DNA of 64,000 nt, from contig NZ_VTVA01000008.1 of the NCBI RefSeq assembly GCF_008638345.1, forward strand, positions 1 to 64,000, read 5' to 3'. Shown here piece by piece: positions 46,280 through 55,531 of the stretch; the stretch's first letter is position 1, and every line of letters starts with the position of its first letter. Position numbers and translations under genes: made by a program. The notes beneath the pieces were generated by a model. That model saw only the letters and a program-made list of their open reading frames with translations. It did not search any database and was not told where the DNA came from. This DNA is from Pseudomonas saliphila. GTDB taxonomy: Bacteria; Pseudomonadota; Gammaproteobacteria; Pseudomonadales; Pseudomonadaceae.

Positions 46280-46321
46280 GGCGTCCTGCAGACGCCGTCG
46301 CGCCGAGGTCGACGTTCCTAC
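46280..46321. repeat. REP-like extragenic repeat, copy 2
   Basis: Second copy of the 42-base unit, in the same direction, 156 bases from the first. The sequence between them (46166-46279) contains GTCGTGGGAGGCATGATCGG, also of repeat look. The rest of the gap to prfC shows nothing else. Confidence 0.65.
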
Positions 46322-46492
46322 AAAACCAACGGGTCTTTTAACGCCGTATTGCACTGTATGCAGCCATGCATTGAGTCACGACGCGAAATCGACGAAAATG
46401 CCGGCCAGGTTATTCCCCTGCGCGTATCCAACCCCAACGTGTCGATTGCCGCCCGGTTGGCCCTGTCGCCCGCACACCAGAAGATCTAACAG

Positions 46493-48082
46493 ATGACAAA
46501 CACCGCTATACAGCGCGAGGTCGGTAAACGCCGTACCTTCGCGATCATTTCGCACCCGGATGCGGGTAAGACCACCATTACCGAGCGTCTGCTGCTGATG
46601 GGCCAGGCGATCAGTGTGGCCGGCACAGTGAAAGCGCGAAAATCCGATCGCCACGCCACCTCCGACTGGATGGCCATGGAGAAACAACGGGGTATTTCCG
46701 TCACGACCTCGGTAATGCAGTTCCCCTATCGCGATTGCATGATCAATCTGCTGGACACCCCCGGTCACGAGGATTTCTCCGAGGATACCTACCGTACCCT
46801 CACAGCAGTGGACTCGGCCTTGATGGTGTTGGACGGCGGTAAGGGTGTCGAGCCGCGCACGATTGCGCTGATGGATGTGTGTCGCCTGCGCGACACGCCT
46901 ATCGTCAGCTTCATCAACAAGATGGACCGCGACATTCGCGACCCGATCGAGCTGCTTGATGAAATTGAAGCAGTGCTGAACATCAAGGCCGCCCCCATCA
47001 CCTGGCCGATTGGCTGCTATCGCGATTTCAAGGGCGTGTACAACCTGTCCGAAGACCACATCATCGTCTACGAGTCGGGACATGGTCATGAACGGACCGA
47101 GCAGCGCATCATCCACAAGCTGGACTCCGATGAAGCCCGCCTGCATCTGGGCGATCTGTATGACCGTTTCGTCGATGAGCTGGAGCTGGTACAGGGTGCC
47201 TGCCACGCATTCGACCAGGATGCGTTTCTGCGCGGCGAAATGACCCCCGTGTTCTTCGGGACCGCCCTGGGTAACTTTGGTGTTGAGCAGGTGCTGGACG
47301 CCATCGTCCGTTGGGCGCCATCTCCCCTGCCGCGCCCCGCTCTGGAGCGCACCGTCGAGCCGATCGAAGATACCTTCACCGGCTTCGTGTTCAAGATTCA
47401 GGCAAATATGGATCCCAAGCATCGGGACCGCATCGCCTTCATGCGTATCTGTTCCGGCCGCTACGACAAAGGCATGAAGATGCACCATGTGCGCACCGGC
47501 AAGGATATGCGCATGCCCGATGCCCTGACCTTCTTTGCTGCCGAGCGCGAACACCTGGAGGAAGCCTGGGCTGGCGACATTATCGGTCTGCATAATCACG
47601 GCACCATCCAGATCGGTGACACCTTTACCCAGGGCGAGAAGATTGGCTTCACGGGCATCCCGCACTTTGCACCGGAACTGTTCCGCCGCGTACGCCTGAA
47701 AGATCCGCTCAAATCCAAGCAGTTGCGTCAGGGTCTCCAGGAGCTTGCCGAAGAAGGTGCCACGCAGGTGTTCTTTCCCGAGCGCAGTAACGACATCATC
47801 CTCGGCGCGGTGGGGGTGCTGCAGTTCGACGTGGTCGCCAGCCGTCTCAAGGAAGAATACAAGGTCGAATGCATCTACGAGCCGATCAACGTCTGGTCAG
47901 CGCGTTGGATCGAATCGGACAACAAGAAGAAACTTGAGGAATTTGAGAACAAAGCGATGGAGAACCTTGCCATAGACGGTGGCGGTCATCTTACCTACCT
48001 GGCGCCAACGCGGGTCAACCTCAAGCTGACCGAGGAACGTTGGCCGGATATCCGCTTCCGCGCCACCCGGGAAGCCCACTAG
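46493..48082 (+). CDS. prfC: Peptide chain release factor 3
   Basis: A 529-residue translational GTPase that removes RF1/RF2 from the ribosome after release. G1 is [10 protein letters not shown]2 region [13 protein letters not shown]3 DTPGHEDF and G4 NKMDRD, all in place. The full length equals that of bacterial RF3. It follows a REP-like doublet. The ribosome site is weak (AAGA). Confidence 0.96.
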   Translation: MTNTAIQREVGKRRTFAIISHPDAGKTTITERLLLMGQAISVAGTVKARKSDRHATSDWMAMEKQRGISVTTSVMQFPYRDCMINLLDTPGHEDFSEDTYRTLTAVDSALMVLDGGKGVEPRTIALMDVCRLRDTPIVSFINKMDRDIRDPIELLDEIEAVLNIKAAPITWPIGCYRDFKGVYNLSEDHIIVYESGHGHERTEQRIIHKLDSDEARLHLGDLYDRFVDELELVQGACHAFDQDAFLRGEMTPVFFGTALGNFGVEQVLDAIVRWAPSPLPRPALERTVEPIEDTFTGFVFKIQANMDPKHRDRIAFMRICSGRYDKGMKMHHVRTGKDMRMPDALTFFAAEREHLEEAWAGDIIGLHNHGTIQIGDTFTQGEKIGFTGIPHFAPELFRRVRLKDPLKSKQLRQGLQELAEEGATQVFFPERSNDIILGAVGVLQFDVVASRLKEEYKVECIYEPINVWSARWIESDNKKKLEEFENKAMENLAIDGGGHLTYLAPTRVNLKLTEERWPDIRFRATREAH

Positions 48083-48094
48083 CCCCGGCGCTTC

Positions 48095-48116
48095 GCGGCC
48101 CTGCGAAACGGGCCGC
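48095..48116 (+). terminator. Hairpin after prfC
   Basis: GCGGCCC (48095-48101) pairs with GGGCCGC (48110-48116), 12 bases past the stop. No T-run follows. Confidence 0.4.
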
Positions 48117-48139
48117 TGGCCTGACGGATGATCAACCAA

Positions 48140-48574
48140 TCAGAACCAGAACCGTTCGACTGGTTGCGCCAAAGTACCGTTCAAGGCGTTCTCGCAGTCA
48201 CTGCGAGAGAATGCCGATTGATGAATACTCCCCCTCACGGTCGGTCTACGGCCGGCCAGGCAATCACCGGTTAGATTGCGTGGCGCTTGGGTGCTGACCA
48301 TGGGTGGCGCCTTAGCGTCAAACGCACTGAACTGCGCCAATTCTCCGCACCGGCGTGACCGCCCTGAACGCCCGGACGGAGCACTCTGTTGCTGCACCTG
48401 GCTGGCGCCCTTCTGAACCGCTTCATAACAAAAGCGCAGACCGGACGTCGAGCTGGGGTCTGCCTGCACAGGAAGCTCACTGCTCGCCTGCATACCGAAA
48501 GCTATCGCCATCAGGCACATCAACACGACCGACATGCCGATCCCCGAATGCATCCTATGTACTGTGTTGTTCAT
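48140..48574 (-). CDS. Hypothetical exported protein
   Basis: A 144-residue open frame with a signal-peptide-like start (hydrophobic segment MSVVLMCLMAIAFGM near residues 14-28, cut near SSELPVQA) and GGAG upstream of the ATG. The mature part is Ser/Arg/Gln-rich with four cysteines. No family is recognised. It could be a small lineage-specific secreted protein or a chance frame. Confidence 0.4.
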   Translation of the reverse strand: MNNTVHRMHSGIGMSVVLMCLMAIAFGMQASSELPVQADPSSTSGLRFCYEAVQKGASQVQQQSAPSGRSGRSRRCGELAQFSAFDAKAPPMVSTQAPRNLTGDCLAGRRPTVRGSIHQSAFSRSDCENALNGTLAQPVERFWF

Positions 48575-48943
48575 GCCAATCACACTCCGCTTGCGATCTG
48601 CTATTGACAGAAAACTGACTCGGGCTGGCTACTGATTGCCCGCCAAAGTATGGATCCAAAAATCAAACATGAGCGGCATCCATTCCTGGACGACACATGG
48701 GGAGGACACCCCGGCCAGGACAGAATCACCCAAGCAAGAAGCGAACCAGCGCCATATACGCCTGATTTTACTGTATTTTTTAGTTAACCACTCAATACAT
48801 CGCACTTCGCAACGCACCAGAATGTGCCAATACCGCAACTCTGCACTGAAAGTGGGCGTTGTATTCCAACCCCATTTACAGCGAATCGGATACCGCAAAG
48901 TGTGCCATGCTATTTGGCAAGCTACCCTTTGAATGTGTCAATT
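48575..48943. other. Gap upstream of the TatD-family gene
   Basis: About 370 bases, visibly A+T-rich around 48765-48810. Frames on both strands here look like chance overlaps. No RNA gene was recognised. Promoters for both flanking genes must lie here. Confidence 0.3.
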
Positions 48944-49735
48944 ATGCGCTATATCGATACCCACACCCACCTAGATTGTCCGGATTTTGACGCCGATCGC
49001 GATAAAGTGATTAGTAATGCGAAATCCTTTGGCGTCGAGCGGATACTGATCATGGGCATCACGGCCTCGAACTGGGATCGGCTGTGGCAACTGGTGCTGT
49101 CAGATCAGGCGCTGTTTGGAGCCTTCGGGCTGCATCCGATATTCCTTGATGCGCACCGGGACGAGCATATCGATAGGCTCCAGCAACGTCTGGCCACCCT
49201 TGTTGATCATCCGCAGTGCTGCGCGGTAGGCGAGATCGGACTCGATTATTTTCTGCCCGAACTGAACCGTGAGCGGCAACAGACATTGCTCGAGGCGCAG
49301 TTACAGCTGGCCAGCGACTTCAACCTGCCCGTATTGCTGCATGTGCGCCGCGCCCATGCCCCCATGATTGCAACGCTCAAACGCTTTGGCTTGCACCGAA
49401 CAGGCATAGTGCATGCCTTCAGCGGCAGCCGCGAGGAGGCGCGGGAATATATCAAGCTGGGATTCAAGCTCGGGCTCGGCGGCGCGGCGACCTGGCCACA
49501 AGCCAAGCGACTGCGTCGGACGCTAGCGGAACTGCCGCGCTCTAGCCTGGTACTGGAAACGGACTCGCCGGATATGGCGCCCAGCTTCCAGGCGTATCAG
49601 CGCAACAGCCCGGAGTTTCTCCCAGAAATATGCCGCCAGCTGGCCGAACTGCGCGGTGAGACAACCGAAACGCTGGCCCAGGCGTGCCTTAATAACAGTT
49701 GTGAATTATTCGGCTGGTCATCAACTGAGCTGTAG
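48944..49735 (+). CDS. TatD-family metal-dependent hydrolase
   Basis: A 263-residue deoxyribonuclase-like TIM barrel enzyme. The first metal-binding motif is DTHTHLD (His7, His9), followed by GEIGLDYF with the bridging Glu, HVRRAH, HAFSGS and TDSPD. This fits the TatD/YjjV group, which acts on DNA or D-aminoacyl-tRNA-like substrates. A GTG three codons upstream is an alternative start. It lies 58 bases before a membrane-protein gene. Confidence 0.9.
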   Translation: MRYIDTHTHLDCPDFDADRDKVISNAKSFGVERILIMGITASNWDRLWQLVLSDQALFGAFGLHPIFLDAHRDEHIDRLQQRLATLVDHPQCCAVGEIGLDYFLPELNRERQQTLLEAQLQLASDFNLPVLLHVRRAHAPMIATLKRFGLHRTGIVHAFSGSREEAREYIKLGFKLGLGGAATWPQAKRLRRTLAELPRSSLVLETDSPDMAPSFQAYQRNSPEFLPEICRQLAELRGETTETLAQACLNNSCELFGWSSTEL

Positions 49736-49793
49736 GTCTGTTAGAGTCGTTCACACACGCAACCATCCAACCACCCTGCACAAGGAGCTGTTC

Positions 49794-50255
49794 ATGGCAT
49801 TGGGCATTGTCCTGCTACTGGCCTGGTTGATACTGCTATTGCGCTTCCCGCGCCCCATGGTCCCAGCGAGCCTGGTCATCGCTGCTTTGGCCCTGCTGCT
49901 CGGCGCTATCGTTGCAACCATGCAATGGCTCGACAGCCGACGCGTGGATCAGCTGGATATCAGCATCGCTTACGCGCCTGAAGCCTGCGATTTCGGTAAA
50001 CCCCTGCGCGTTGATATCACCAACAACAGCGCGAATCCGGTTACCCACATCAGCTGGCGTCTGCTCGCGGCACAGCCCGGCTACAACAGCAACCTAGTGG
50101 ACACCAGTACCGCAGCCTCCACGTACCGGGTAGATCAGCTAATCCCGCCCGATGGAAACTGGACTGGCTGTTATCAGGTTCCACGCTTGCGCACCGGCTA
50201 CCGTGCGCCGGATCTGGACTATCGGCCAGACCATGTTCGCGCCGAATTTCAATAA
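49794..50255 (+). CDS. Small inner-membrane protein with periplasmic domain
   Basis: A 153-residue protein with two helices (residues 2-16 and 22-42) and a beta-rich C-terminal domain with two cysteines. AAGGAG precedes the ATG. Similar Pseudomonas proteins are annotated only as membrane or multidrug-transporter-like. No function can be assigned. Confidence 0.75.
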   Translation: MALGIVLLLAWLILLLRFPRPMVPASLVIAALALLLGAIVATMQWLDSRRVDQLDISIAYAPEACDFGKPLRVDITNNSANPVTHISWRLLAAQPGYNSNLVDTSTAASTYRVDQLIPPDGNWTGCYQVPRLRTGYRAPDLDYRPDHVRAEFQ

Positions 50256-50278
50256 CTGACAATAATCAGGATCGCAGC

Positions 50279-51103
50279 ATGAACACACCCGTAGCATTGA
50301 TAACCGGTTGCTCATCCGGCATCGGCCAGGCCCTGGCACAGGTAATGATCGACGAGGGGTATCAGGTGTGGGCCACCGCGCGCAAACCCGAGAGCCTTGC
50401 CCCACTGGTCGAGCGTGGCGCCGTGGCGGTAGAGCTGGATGTCAACAACCCCGAGCAACTGGCCGCCTGCGCCGAACGCCTGCGCAGCGAAGCCGGACGG
50501 CTGGACGTACTGGTCAATAATGCCGGTTACGGTGCAATGGGCCCGGTGCTCGACGCAGACCGCGACACTCTGCTCAAGCAGTTCGATACCAATGTGTTTG
50601 CGCCATTGCAGCTGGTACGTGCCACGGCGGATCTGTTACGGGCCAGCGAGGGGTTAATCGTAAATATTGGTAGCGTATCCGGCGTAACCACTACACCGTT
50701 TTCCGGCGTCTACTGCGCCTCGAAGGCCGCGCTGCATGCGCTGTCCGATGCGCTGCGCCTCGAACTCACACCGTTCGGCATCCAGGTGCTGACAGTCAAG
50801 CCCGGTGCAATCGCCTCAGACTTCGGCAATAACGCAACCGCCGCTATCACCATCGATGACAACTCCTGGTTCAAACCCTGGGAGAAAGGCGTCCAGGCCC
50901 GGGCGATGGCCTCGCAAAGAGGCGAGTCCACCCCAGCGCGCGATTTCGCGCTGGAGCTGATGGGCTACATCAAGAATCCACTACGCCCGGAGGAGGCGCT
51001 GATCGGCACCAATAGCCGGAAGATGGTCAGCATGAAACGCTGGCTGCCCACATCAATACTCGACGCTCAGTTACGCAAGCGCTTCAGCCTGGACAAAGCC
51101 TAG
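50279..51103 (+). CDS. SDR-family oxidoreductase
   Basis: A 274-residue classical short-chain dehydrogenase with TGCSSGIG (9-16), NNAGYG and YCASKAALHA with the catalytic Tyr and Lys. The group resembles 17-beta-hydroxysteroid or retinol-type dehydrogenases that prefer lipophilic alcohols. Substrate unknown. It is 23 bases after the membrane-protein gene. A MITE-like element begins 15 bases beyond its stop. Confidence 0.87.
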   Translation: MNTPVALITGCSSGIGQALAQVMIDEGYQVWATARKPESLAPLVERGAVAVELDVNNPEQLAACAERLRSEAGRLDVLVNNAGYGAMGPVLDADRDTLLKQFDTNVFAPLQLVRATADLLRASEGLIVNIGSVSGVTTTPFSGVYCASKAALHALSDALRLELTPFGIQVLTVKPGAIASDFGNNATAAITIDDNSWFKPWEKGVQARAMASQRGESTPARDFALELMGYIKNPLRPEEALIGTNSRKMVSMKRWLPTSILDAQLRKRFSLDKA

Positions 51104-51118
51104 GCGCTCGCCGTTTCG

Positions 51119-51417
51119 CTAGGGTCTGTTCCCGTTTCATCGCGGCCGCGACGGAGGCCCGCTTAGTGCAGAACAAGGCGCGAGGAGTGTAATTTGGTGG
51201 TTCCAAATAAGCGACGAGTAACGCAGTGCTGTGCTAAACGGGCCCCGTCCCTTCGGGTGGGGCCGCCTAGGTTGCGTGGCAAATGACGCCATGCGGCGTT
51301 GCGGGACTTGGCAAGGGAACAACCATTACCTGCGTCCCGCGCCTTGCGGAACGCCGCCCGGCCTGGCGCCATTTGACACAGCAACGCGGCTCGCGATGAA
51401 ACGGGAACAGACCCTAG
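51119..51417. mobile_element. MITE-like element, copy 1
   Basis: A 299-base element, ends included, with perfect 26-base terminal inverted repeats (51119-51144 and 51392-51417). The outermost four bases are CTAG at both ends and may be a target duplication. The inner part is closely like that of 57643-57908. It has no transposase. Internally CAAATGACGCCA and TGGCGCCATTTG can pair, so it folds into a long hairpin. The right end contains the stop codon TAG of the dehydrogenase gene on the minus strand. Short open frames inside are not believed to be genes. Confidence 0.8.
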
Positions 51418-52439
51418 GCTGTGGGATAGAGAATCGCTTCTGCCTGGCGATCCGCGATGGTCGCCGGCGAGCGTCCCTCGGCCTCGCTTTGCGCGAATAT
51501 GCTGTCCAACCGCTGCCCGATGCTATCAATGCGTCCAGCGATACTGGCTCGCGACTCCCCCTTGTAGGTCAGCGCTACGTAGAGCAACCCCCCGGCGTTG
51601 ATCACATAATCCGGCGCGTAGAGCATGCCGCGGGCGTCCAGCAGGTCCGCTGCATCGGCGTCGATCAACTGGTTATTGGCTGAACCTGCCACTGCGGCGC
51701 AGCGCATTTGCCGGATGGAGTCGGCATTGAGCACGCCGCCCAGCCCGCAGGGCGCGAACACATCGCAGGGGGATTCATACACAGCGTCCAGGGCAACCGG
51801 CTGCACACCGAGTTCGTCCACCGCCAGCCGTACCTTGCCGGGATCGATATCCGCAGCCAACACCTCGGCCCCATCAGCCACCAGGAGCTCGGCCAGCGCA
51901 TAACCCACATTGCCCAAGCCCTGCACCATGACCCGTACCCCACTCAGCGACGACTGCCCCAAACGCTCGCGCGCGGCCGAACGGATGCCGGCGAGCACGC
52001 CCAAGGCAGTATGCGGTGAGGGATCACCCGCTTGCGTCGTGCTGGTAACAAAACGCGTCTCACGGGCGATGCAGTCCATATCCTGGCTGCTGGTGCCGCT
52101 GTCTACCGCCGTGATATAGCCACCGCGCAGGGATTCGATACAGCGGCCAAAGGCTTCGAACAGCGCCGCACGGTTCTCGACATGCGGCTTGCGGATAATG
52201 ACCGCCTTGCCACCACCCTGCTCCAGCCCGGCCAGCGCGGCCTTGTAACTCATACCCCGGGCCAGCCGCATCGCATCCGCGACCGCAGCATCAAAATCAG
52301 CATAGGGCTGGTAACGACAACCACCCAGCGCCGGCCCCAGCCTGGTGTTGTGAATAGCAATTACGGCCTCAAGTCCGGTCGCCTGATCAGTGAAGACATG
52401 GAGTGCCTGAACGTTGTCCGAATGCATTTTTGTAAACAT
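51414..52439 (-). CDS. Leucine/amino-acid dehydrogenase (Glu/Leu/Phe/Val family)
   Basis: A 341-residue NAD-dependent amino-acid dehydrogenase that interconverts branched amino acids and 2-oxoacids. The catalytic lysine pair is in GMSYKAALAGLEQGGGKAV, and the NAD-binding motif is QGLGNVGYALAE. The ATG at 52439 has GAGGACAGC ahead and gives the usual family length; a longer reading frame upstream is unsupported. The stop codon is in the end of the MITE-like element, so the last codon or two may have been altered by insertion. Confidence 0.9.
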   Translation of the reverse strand: MFTKMHSDNVQALHVFTDQATGLEAVIAIHNTRLGPALGGCRYQPYADFDAAVADAMRLARGMSYKAALAGLEQGGGKAVIIRKPHVENRAALFEAFGRCIESLRGGYITAVDSGTSSQDMDCIARETRFVTSTTQAGDPSPHTALGVLAGIRSAARERLGQSSLSGVRVMVQGLGNVGYALAELLVADGAEVLAADIDPGKVRLAVDELGVQPVALDAVYESPCDVFAPCGLGGVLNADSIRQMRCAAVAGSANNQLIDADAADLLDARGMLYAPDYVINAGGLLYVALTYKGESRASIAGRIDSIGQRLDSIFAQSEAEGRSPATIADRQAEAILYPTA

Positions 52440-52674
52440 GCTGTCCTCGCCTGAAGTCTCTGGAAAGCCATTGCACCGGTGGCATCCGGACGAAGGATAC
52501 GACCCTGCATGTCCGACCCGCTTGTGCGCTGGCTGCGACGTGCCTGAAAGTCGCTCGCCAGACTTTCCAGAGGCTCCCGTAAAATGTGGGATTGACACAA
52601 CGATACACATTAAAGCTGGTCAGTGACCAATAGTGTTTGGCACTATTTCGGCTGATCAAATTGGAGTAACGCAC

Positions 52675-53520
52675 ATGCGCTGGTTGATACCCTTTTTCAC
52701 TGTCTTTCTAATGGTCGGATTGGCTGTTCCGGATGCCGAAGCACGCCGGTTCGGCGGCGGCAAGGCGTTTGGTTCCGCTCCTGCACACAAGAGCCAACCG
52801 GCTCAACGCCAGCAGTCCCAGGACCAGCAGGCAGCTCCGCGCAACCAGCAACAGCCTGGCGCAACCTCCGGTGCCGGTCGCTGGCTGGGTCCGTTGGCCG
52901 GTATCGCTGCTGGCGGTTTGCTCGCCTCAATGCTGTTCGGTGATGGCTTCCAGGGTATTCAGCTACTGGACATGCTCATCTTCGGCCTGATCGCCTTCAT
53001 GCTGTTCAAGCTATTCACGCGCCGGCACGCCAGCCAGCCGCAGCCCCAACCGGCCGGCGGCGGTCAGTTCCGTCAAGCGCCCATGGAGCCAACCCGGCCC
53101 ACACCCATGGCATCCGGATCAGTAGTCGCCAGCGCAGCACCGGTGAATACCCCTGCCTGGTTTGATAGCGAACGCTTCCTGCGCGGCGCAGAAGAACACT
53201 TCTTCACCTTGCAGCGGCATTGGCGCGACAACGATGTGGAAGGTATGGCTGAATATGTCGATCCGCAGTTGCTACAGGAACTGCAGGCCACCCGCAGCGA
53301 CAATCCTCCGACCGCCAATGGCTTCGTCGAGCAGTTGCAGGTTCGGCTGGAAGGCGTGGATGAGATCGATGGTCGCGCGATCGCTACGGTTGGTTTCACC
53401 GGCCTGGATCGCGACGCACCAGAAGATGACGGCACCTGGTTCGATGAGAGCTGGCGTCTGGAGCGCGCGGCCGGTGAGAACCAGCCGTGGATTATCTGCG
53501 GGATCCGTCAGAACAGCTGA
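52675..53520 (+). CDS. Tim44-domain protein
   Basis: A 281-residue protein. A signal sequence ends with DAEA, then comes a Gln/Pro/Ser-rich low-complexity stretch. One or two hydrophobic helices (LAGIAAGGLLASMLFG; LDMLIFGLIAFMLF) follow near 80-120. The C-terminal Tim44/MBA1-like domain starts near 165 (FLRGAEEHFFTLQRHWRDND). Pseudomonas homologues are known only by the domain. A strong hairpin and intrinsic terminator follow. Confidence 0.85.
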   Translation: MRWLIPFFTVFLMVGLAVPDAEARRFGGGKAFGSAPAHKSQPAQRQQSQDQQAAPRNQQQPGATSGAGRWLGPLAGIAAGGLLASMLFGDGFQGIQLLDMLIFGLIAFMLFKLFTRRHASQPQPQPAGGGQFRQAPMEPTRPTPMASGSVVASAAPVNTPAWFDSERFLRGAEEHFFTLQRHWRDNDVEGMAEYVDPQLLQELQATRSDNPPTANGFVEQLQVRLEGVDEIDGRAIATVGFTGLDRDAPEDDGTWFDESWRLERAAGENQPWIICGIRQNS

Positions 53521-53530
53521 CGGTATCTTC

Positions 53531-53596
53531 ATTGGTTGATGCGTGCATCAACCAATCGCCAAGCGCCCGGACGTCAACGACGTACCGGGCGTTTTT
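53531..53596 (+). terminator. Palindrome and intrinsic terminator of the Tim44 gene
   Basis: A perfect 12-bp palindromic stem (53531-53542 with 53545-53556) is followed by a second hairpin CGCCCGG/CCGGGCG (53564-53570 with 53585-53591) and then TTTTT. The second hairpin overlaps the last codons of roxR on the other strand. Confidence 0.8.
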
Positions 53597-54125
53597 GTAA
53601 CTTGCGCTGCAAGGTGCGCCGATGCATGCCCAGGGCTCTGGCGGTTGCGGAGATATTGCCTTCATGTTCTGCCAGCACGCGCTGGATATGCTCCCACTGC
53701 AGGCGATCGACGGACATCGGATGGTCAGGGACCAGGGTGTCCGGGTCGGCCTTATCAGACAGCAGAGCAGTCAACACATCGTCAGCATCCGCTGGCTTGC
53801 ACAGATAGTTGCAGGCACCACGTTTGATCGCTTCCACCGCCGTGGCGATGCTCGAGTAACCAGTAAGAATCACCACCTTCAGATCAGGATAGAGCTCCAG
53901 CAGACGCGGCATCAGCACCAGTCCGGACTCCCCCTCCATCTTCAGATCCAGCACCGCGAAATCAGGGCGTTCCTGCCTGGCCAGTTGCATGGCCTCCTCT
54001 GCACCGCCTGCCGTCTCGACGCGCAGCCCGCGACGGGTCAGCGCTCGGGCCAATACCCGGGTGAACGTCGGGTCATCATCCACGAGCAACAGTAGCGGCT
54101 GCTCTTCAGTACTCTCATCAGTCAT
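53574..54125 (-). CDS. roxR: Redox response regulator RoxR (RegA/PrrA family)
   Basis: A 183-residue two-component regulator. The receiver domain has the acidic pocket VDDDP (15-19), phosphorylation site Asp60 in VLDLKM and Lys in CKPAD. A Fis-type helix-turn-helix ends it (NISATARALGMHRRTLQRKL). RegA/PrrA/RoxR proteins control respiratory and redox genes. It overlaps roxS by 4 bases. Confidence 0.93.
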   Translation of the reverse strand: MTDESTEEQPLLLLVDDDPTFTRVLARALTRRGLRVETAGGAEEAMQLARQERPDFAVLDLKMEGESGLVLMPRLLELYPDLKVVILTGYSSIATAVEAIKRGACNYLCKPADADDVLTALLSDKADPDTLVPDHPMSVDRLQWEHIQRVLAEHEGNISATARALGMHRRTLQRKLQKRPVRR

Positions 54126-55411
54126 AGATCCACCTCTGTTGCGGTTGGCAGAGTCACCTCAGTGAGGGTCCCTCCTCCGTCCTGATTATAAAGCCTAACG
54201 CTACCACCCAGTCGTTCGACCGCTGCCTGACTGAGAAACAGTCCCAGACCGAAGCCTTTCTTGCCCTTGGTCGTCAGGAAGGCGGTGCCCAACTGATCTG
54301 CGATATGCAGCGGCACGCCAGGACCATGGTCGCGAATGCGCAATCTTACCCAATCCGCGTCCCAGGCAATTGCGACCTCTATGTTATCCGGGCAGGCATC
54401 GGCTGCGTTATTCAAAAGATTAAGTAACGCCTGCCCCAGCTCCGGACCGGTCTGGATCCAGGGTACCTCGCCTTCGGCCAGCGTCCCCCACTGCCAGCTC
54501 GCCTCAGGGCGCATCAAATGCCAGCGCGCCAGCACGGTGGTCAGCCAGGTGTCGGCGCGCTCGCGCCGGCGGGGCTTGAGCCTATCGTCTTCGGCAGTGC
54601 GCACCATATGTTGCAGGCTTTCTTTGCACTGGGCGACCTGTTGCTGCAGTAACACCAGATCCTCCTGCATCTGCGCGTCCGCGCTGTAGTCGGAGCGCAT
54701 GTCCTTGAGCAGTACGCTCATGGTCGACAGCGGCGTCGACAGTTCATGCGCGGCCCCCGCCGCCACGCTGGCAATGCCAAGCAGCTGCGCATCGCGCAGC
54801 CCCTGTTCGCGGCGCTCGGCCAACCGATCGGCGTGATGGCGCAGCGCGGCCGCCATTCGCACGACGAAAAAACTGATCAAGGCTGCGCTCATGGCGAAAT
54901 TCAGCCACATGCCAATCACATGCAGATTGATCATGTAGCTGACCACTGGCAGCTCGAACGCATCCAGCGGCTTGTACCACACCAGCAACACGCTGTAGGC
55001 GCTGATCGCCACGCAGGCCAATACCAATGCGTAAATCCATGGCAGGGTCGCTGCGGCGATGGTCAGCGGCACCAGATAATAGGACACAAAGGGATTCGTC
55101 GGACCACCTGAGTAATACAGCAGAACACTGTGCACCACCATGTCAAACAGCAGCTGCAGACCGTACTCAGGCTCTGTCACCGGCCAGCCGCGGCTGAGAC
55201 GCAAGAGGGTAATCACCGATACCAGTGCAGAAATGCCCAGTGTCATCAGCAGGGGTAACCAGGGCAGCGGGAACCAGCCGCTCAGGTAGGCTCCTGCAAC
55301 AGACAGCGACTGAGCGACCCAGACCAACAAGCGTATGAGAATCAGCCGCCAGAGGTTCTGGCGCGTCGGAGACAGCGCAAGGGTGTTAGGGCTGACAAAA
55401 AACCGCTGCAT
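54122..55411 (-). CDS. roxS: Redox sensor histidine kinase RoxS (RegB/PrrB family)
   Basis: A 429-residue inner-membrane kinase with six N-terminal helices. The ubiquinone-binding heptapeptide GGPTNPF is at 102-108, the H-box is AHELSTPLS with His222, and the redox-active Cys262 is kept in QVAQCKESL. The catalytic ATP domain has NNAADA and GKKGFGLGL. It senses the quinone pool and signals to RoxR. The gene is divergent from a SIMPL protein gene, and TATAGCTATA lies between them. Confidence 0.93.
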   Translation of the reverse strand: MQRFFVSPNTLALSPTRQNLWRLILIRLLVWVAQSLSVAGAYLSGWFPLPWLPLLMTLGISALVSVITLLRLSRGWPVTEPEYGLQLLFDMVVHSVLLYYSGGPTNPFVSYYLVPLTIAAATLPWIYALVLACVAISAYSVLLVWYKPLDAFELPVVSYMINLHVIGMWLNFAMSAALISFFVVRMAAALRHHADRLAERREQGLRDAQLLGIASVAAGAAHELSTPLSTMSVLLKDMRSDYSADAQMQEDLVLLQQQVAQCKESLQHMVRTAEDDRLKPRRRERADTWLTTVLARWHLMRPEASWQWGTLAEGEVPWIQTGPELGQALLNLLNNAADACPDNIEVAIAWDADWVRLRIRDHGPGVPLHIADQLGTAFLTTKGKKGFGLGLFLSQAAVERLGGSVRLYNQDGGGTLTEVTLPTATEVDL

Positions 55412-55531
55412 GGCGTGTAGTGCTCCAAGTTTGTATCTATATAGCTATAACATCGGCAGGATACCCTTTTCGTTTACTCAGCGAACCCGCTTCGTTGAGC
55501 AATGCTTCACCGCACCTTCAAGGAGAACTTC

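Noticed and set aside
48629-48932. Frames on both strands upstream of the TatD-family gene
   Set aside because: Trp/Cys/Arg-rich translations, mutual overlap and no start signals point to non-coding DNA.
51137-51384. Open frames inside the first MITE-like element
   Set aside because: They are Arg/Pro-rich frames of repeat sequence, present in similar form in copy 2, with no ribosome site or domain.
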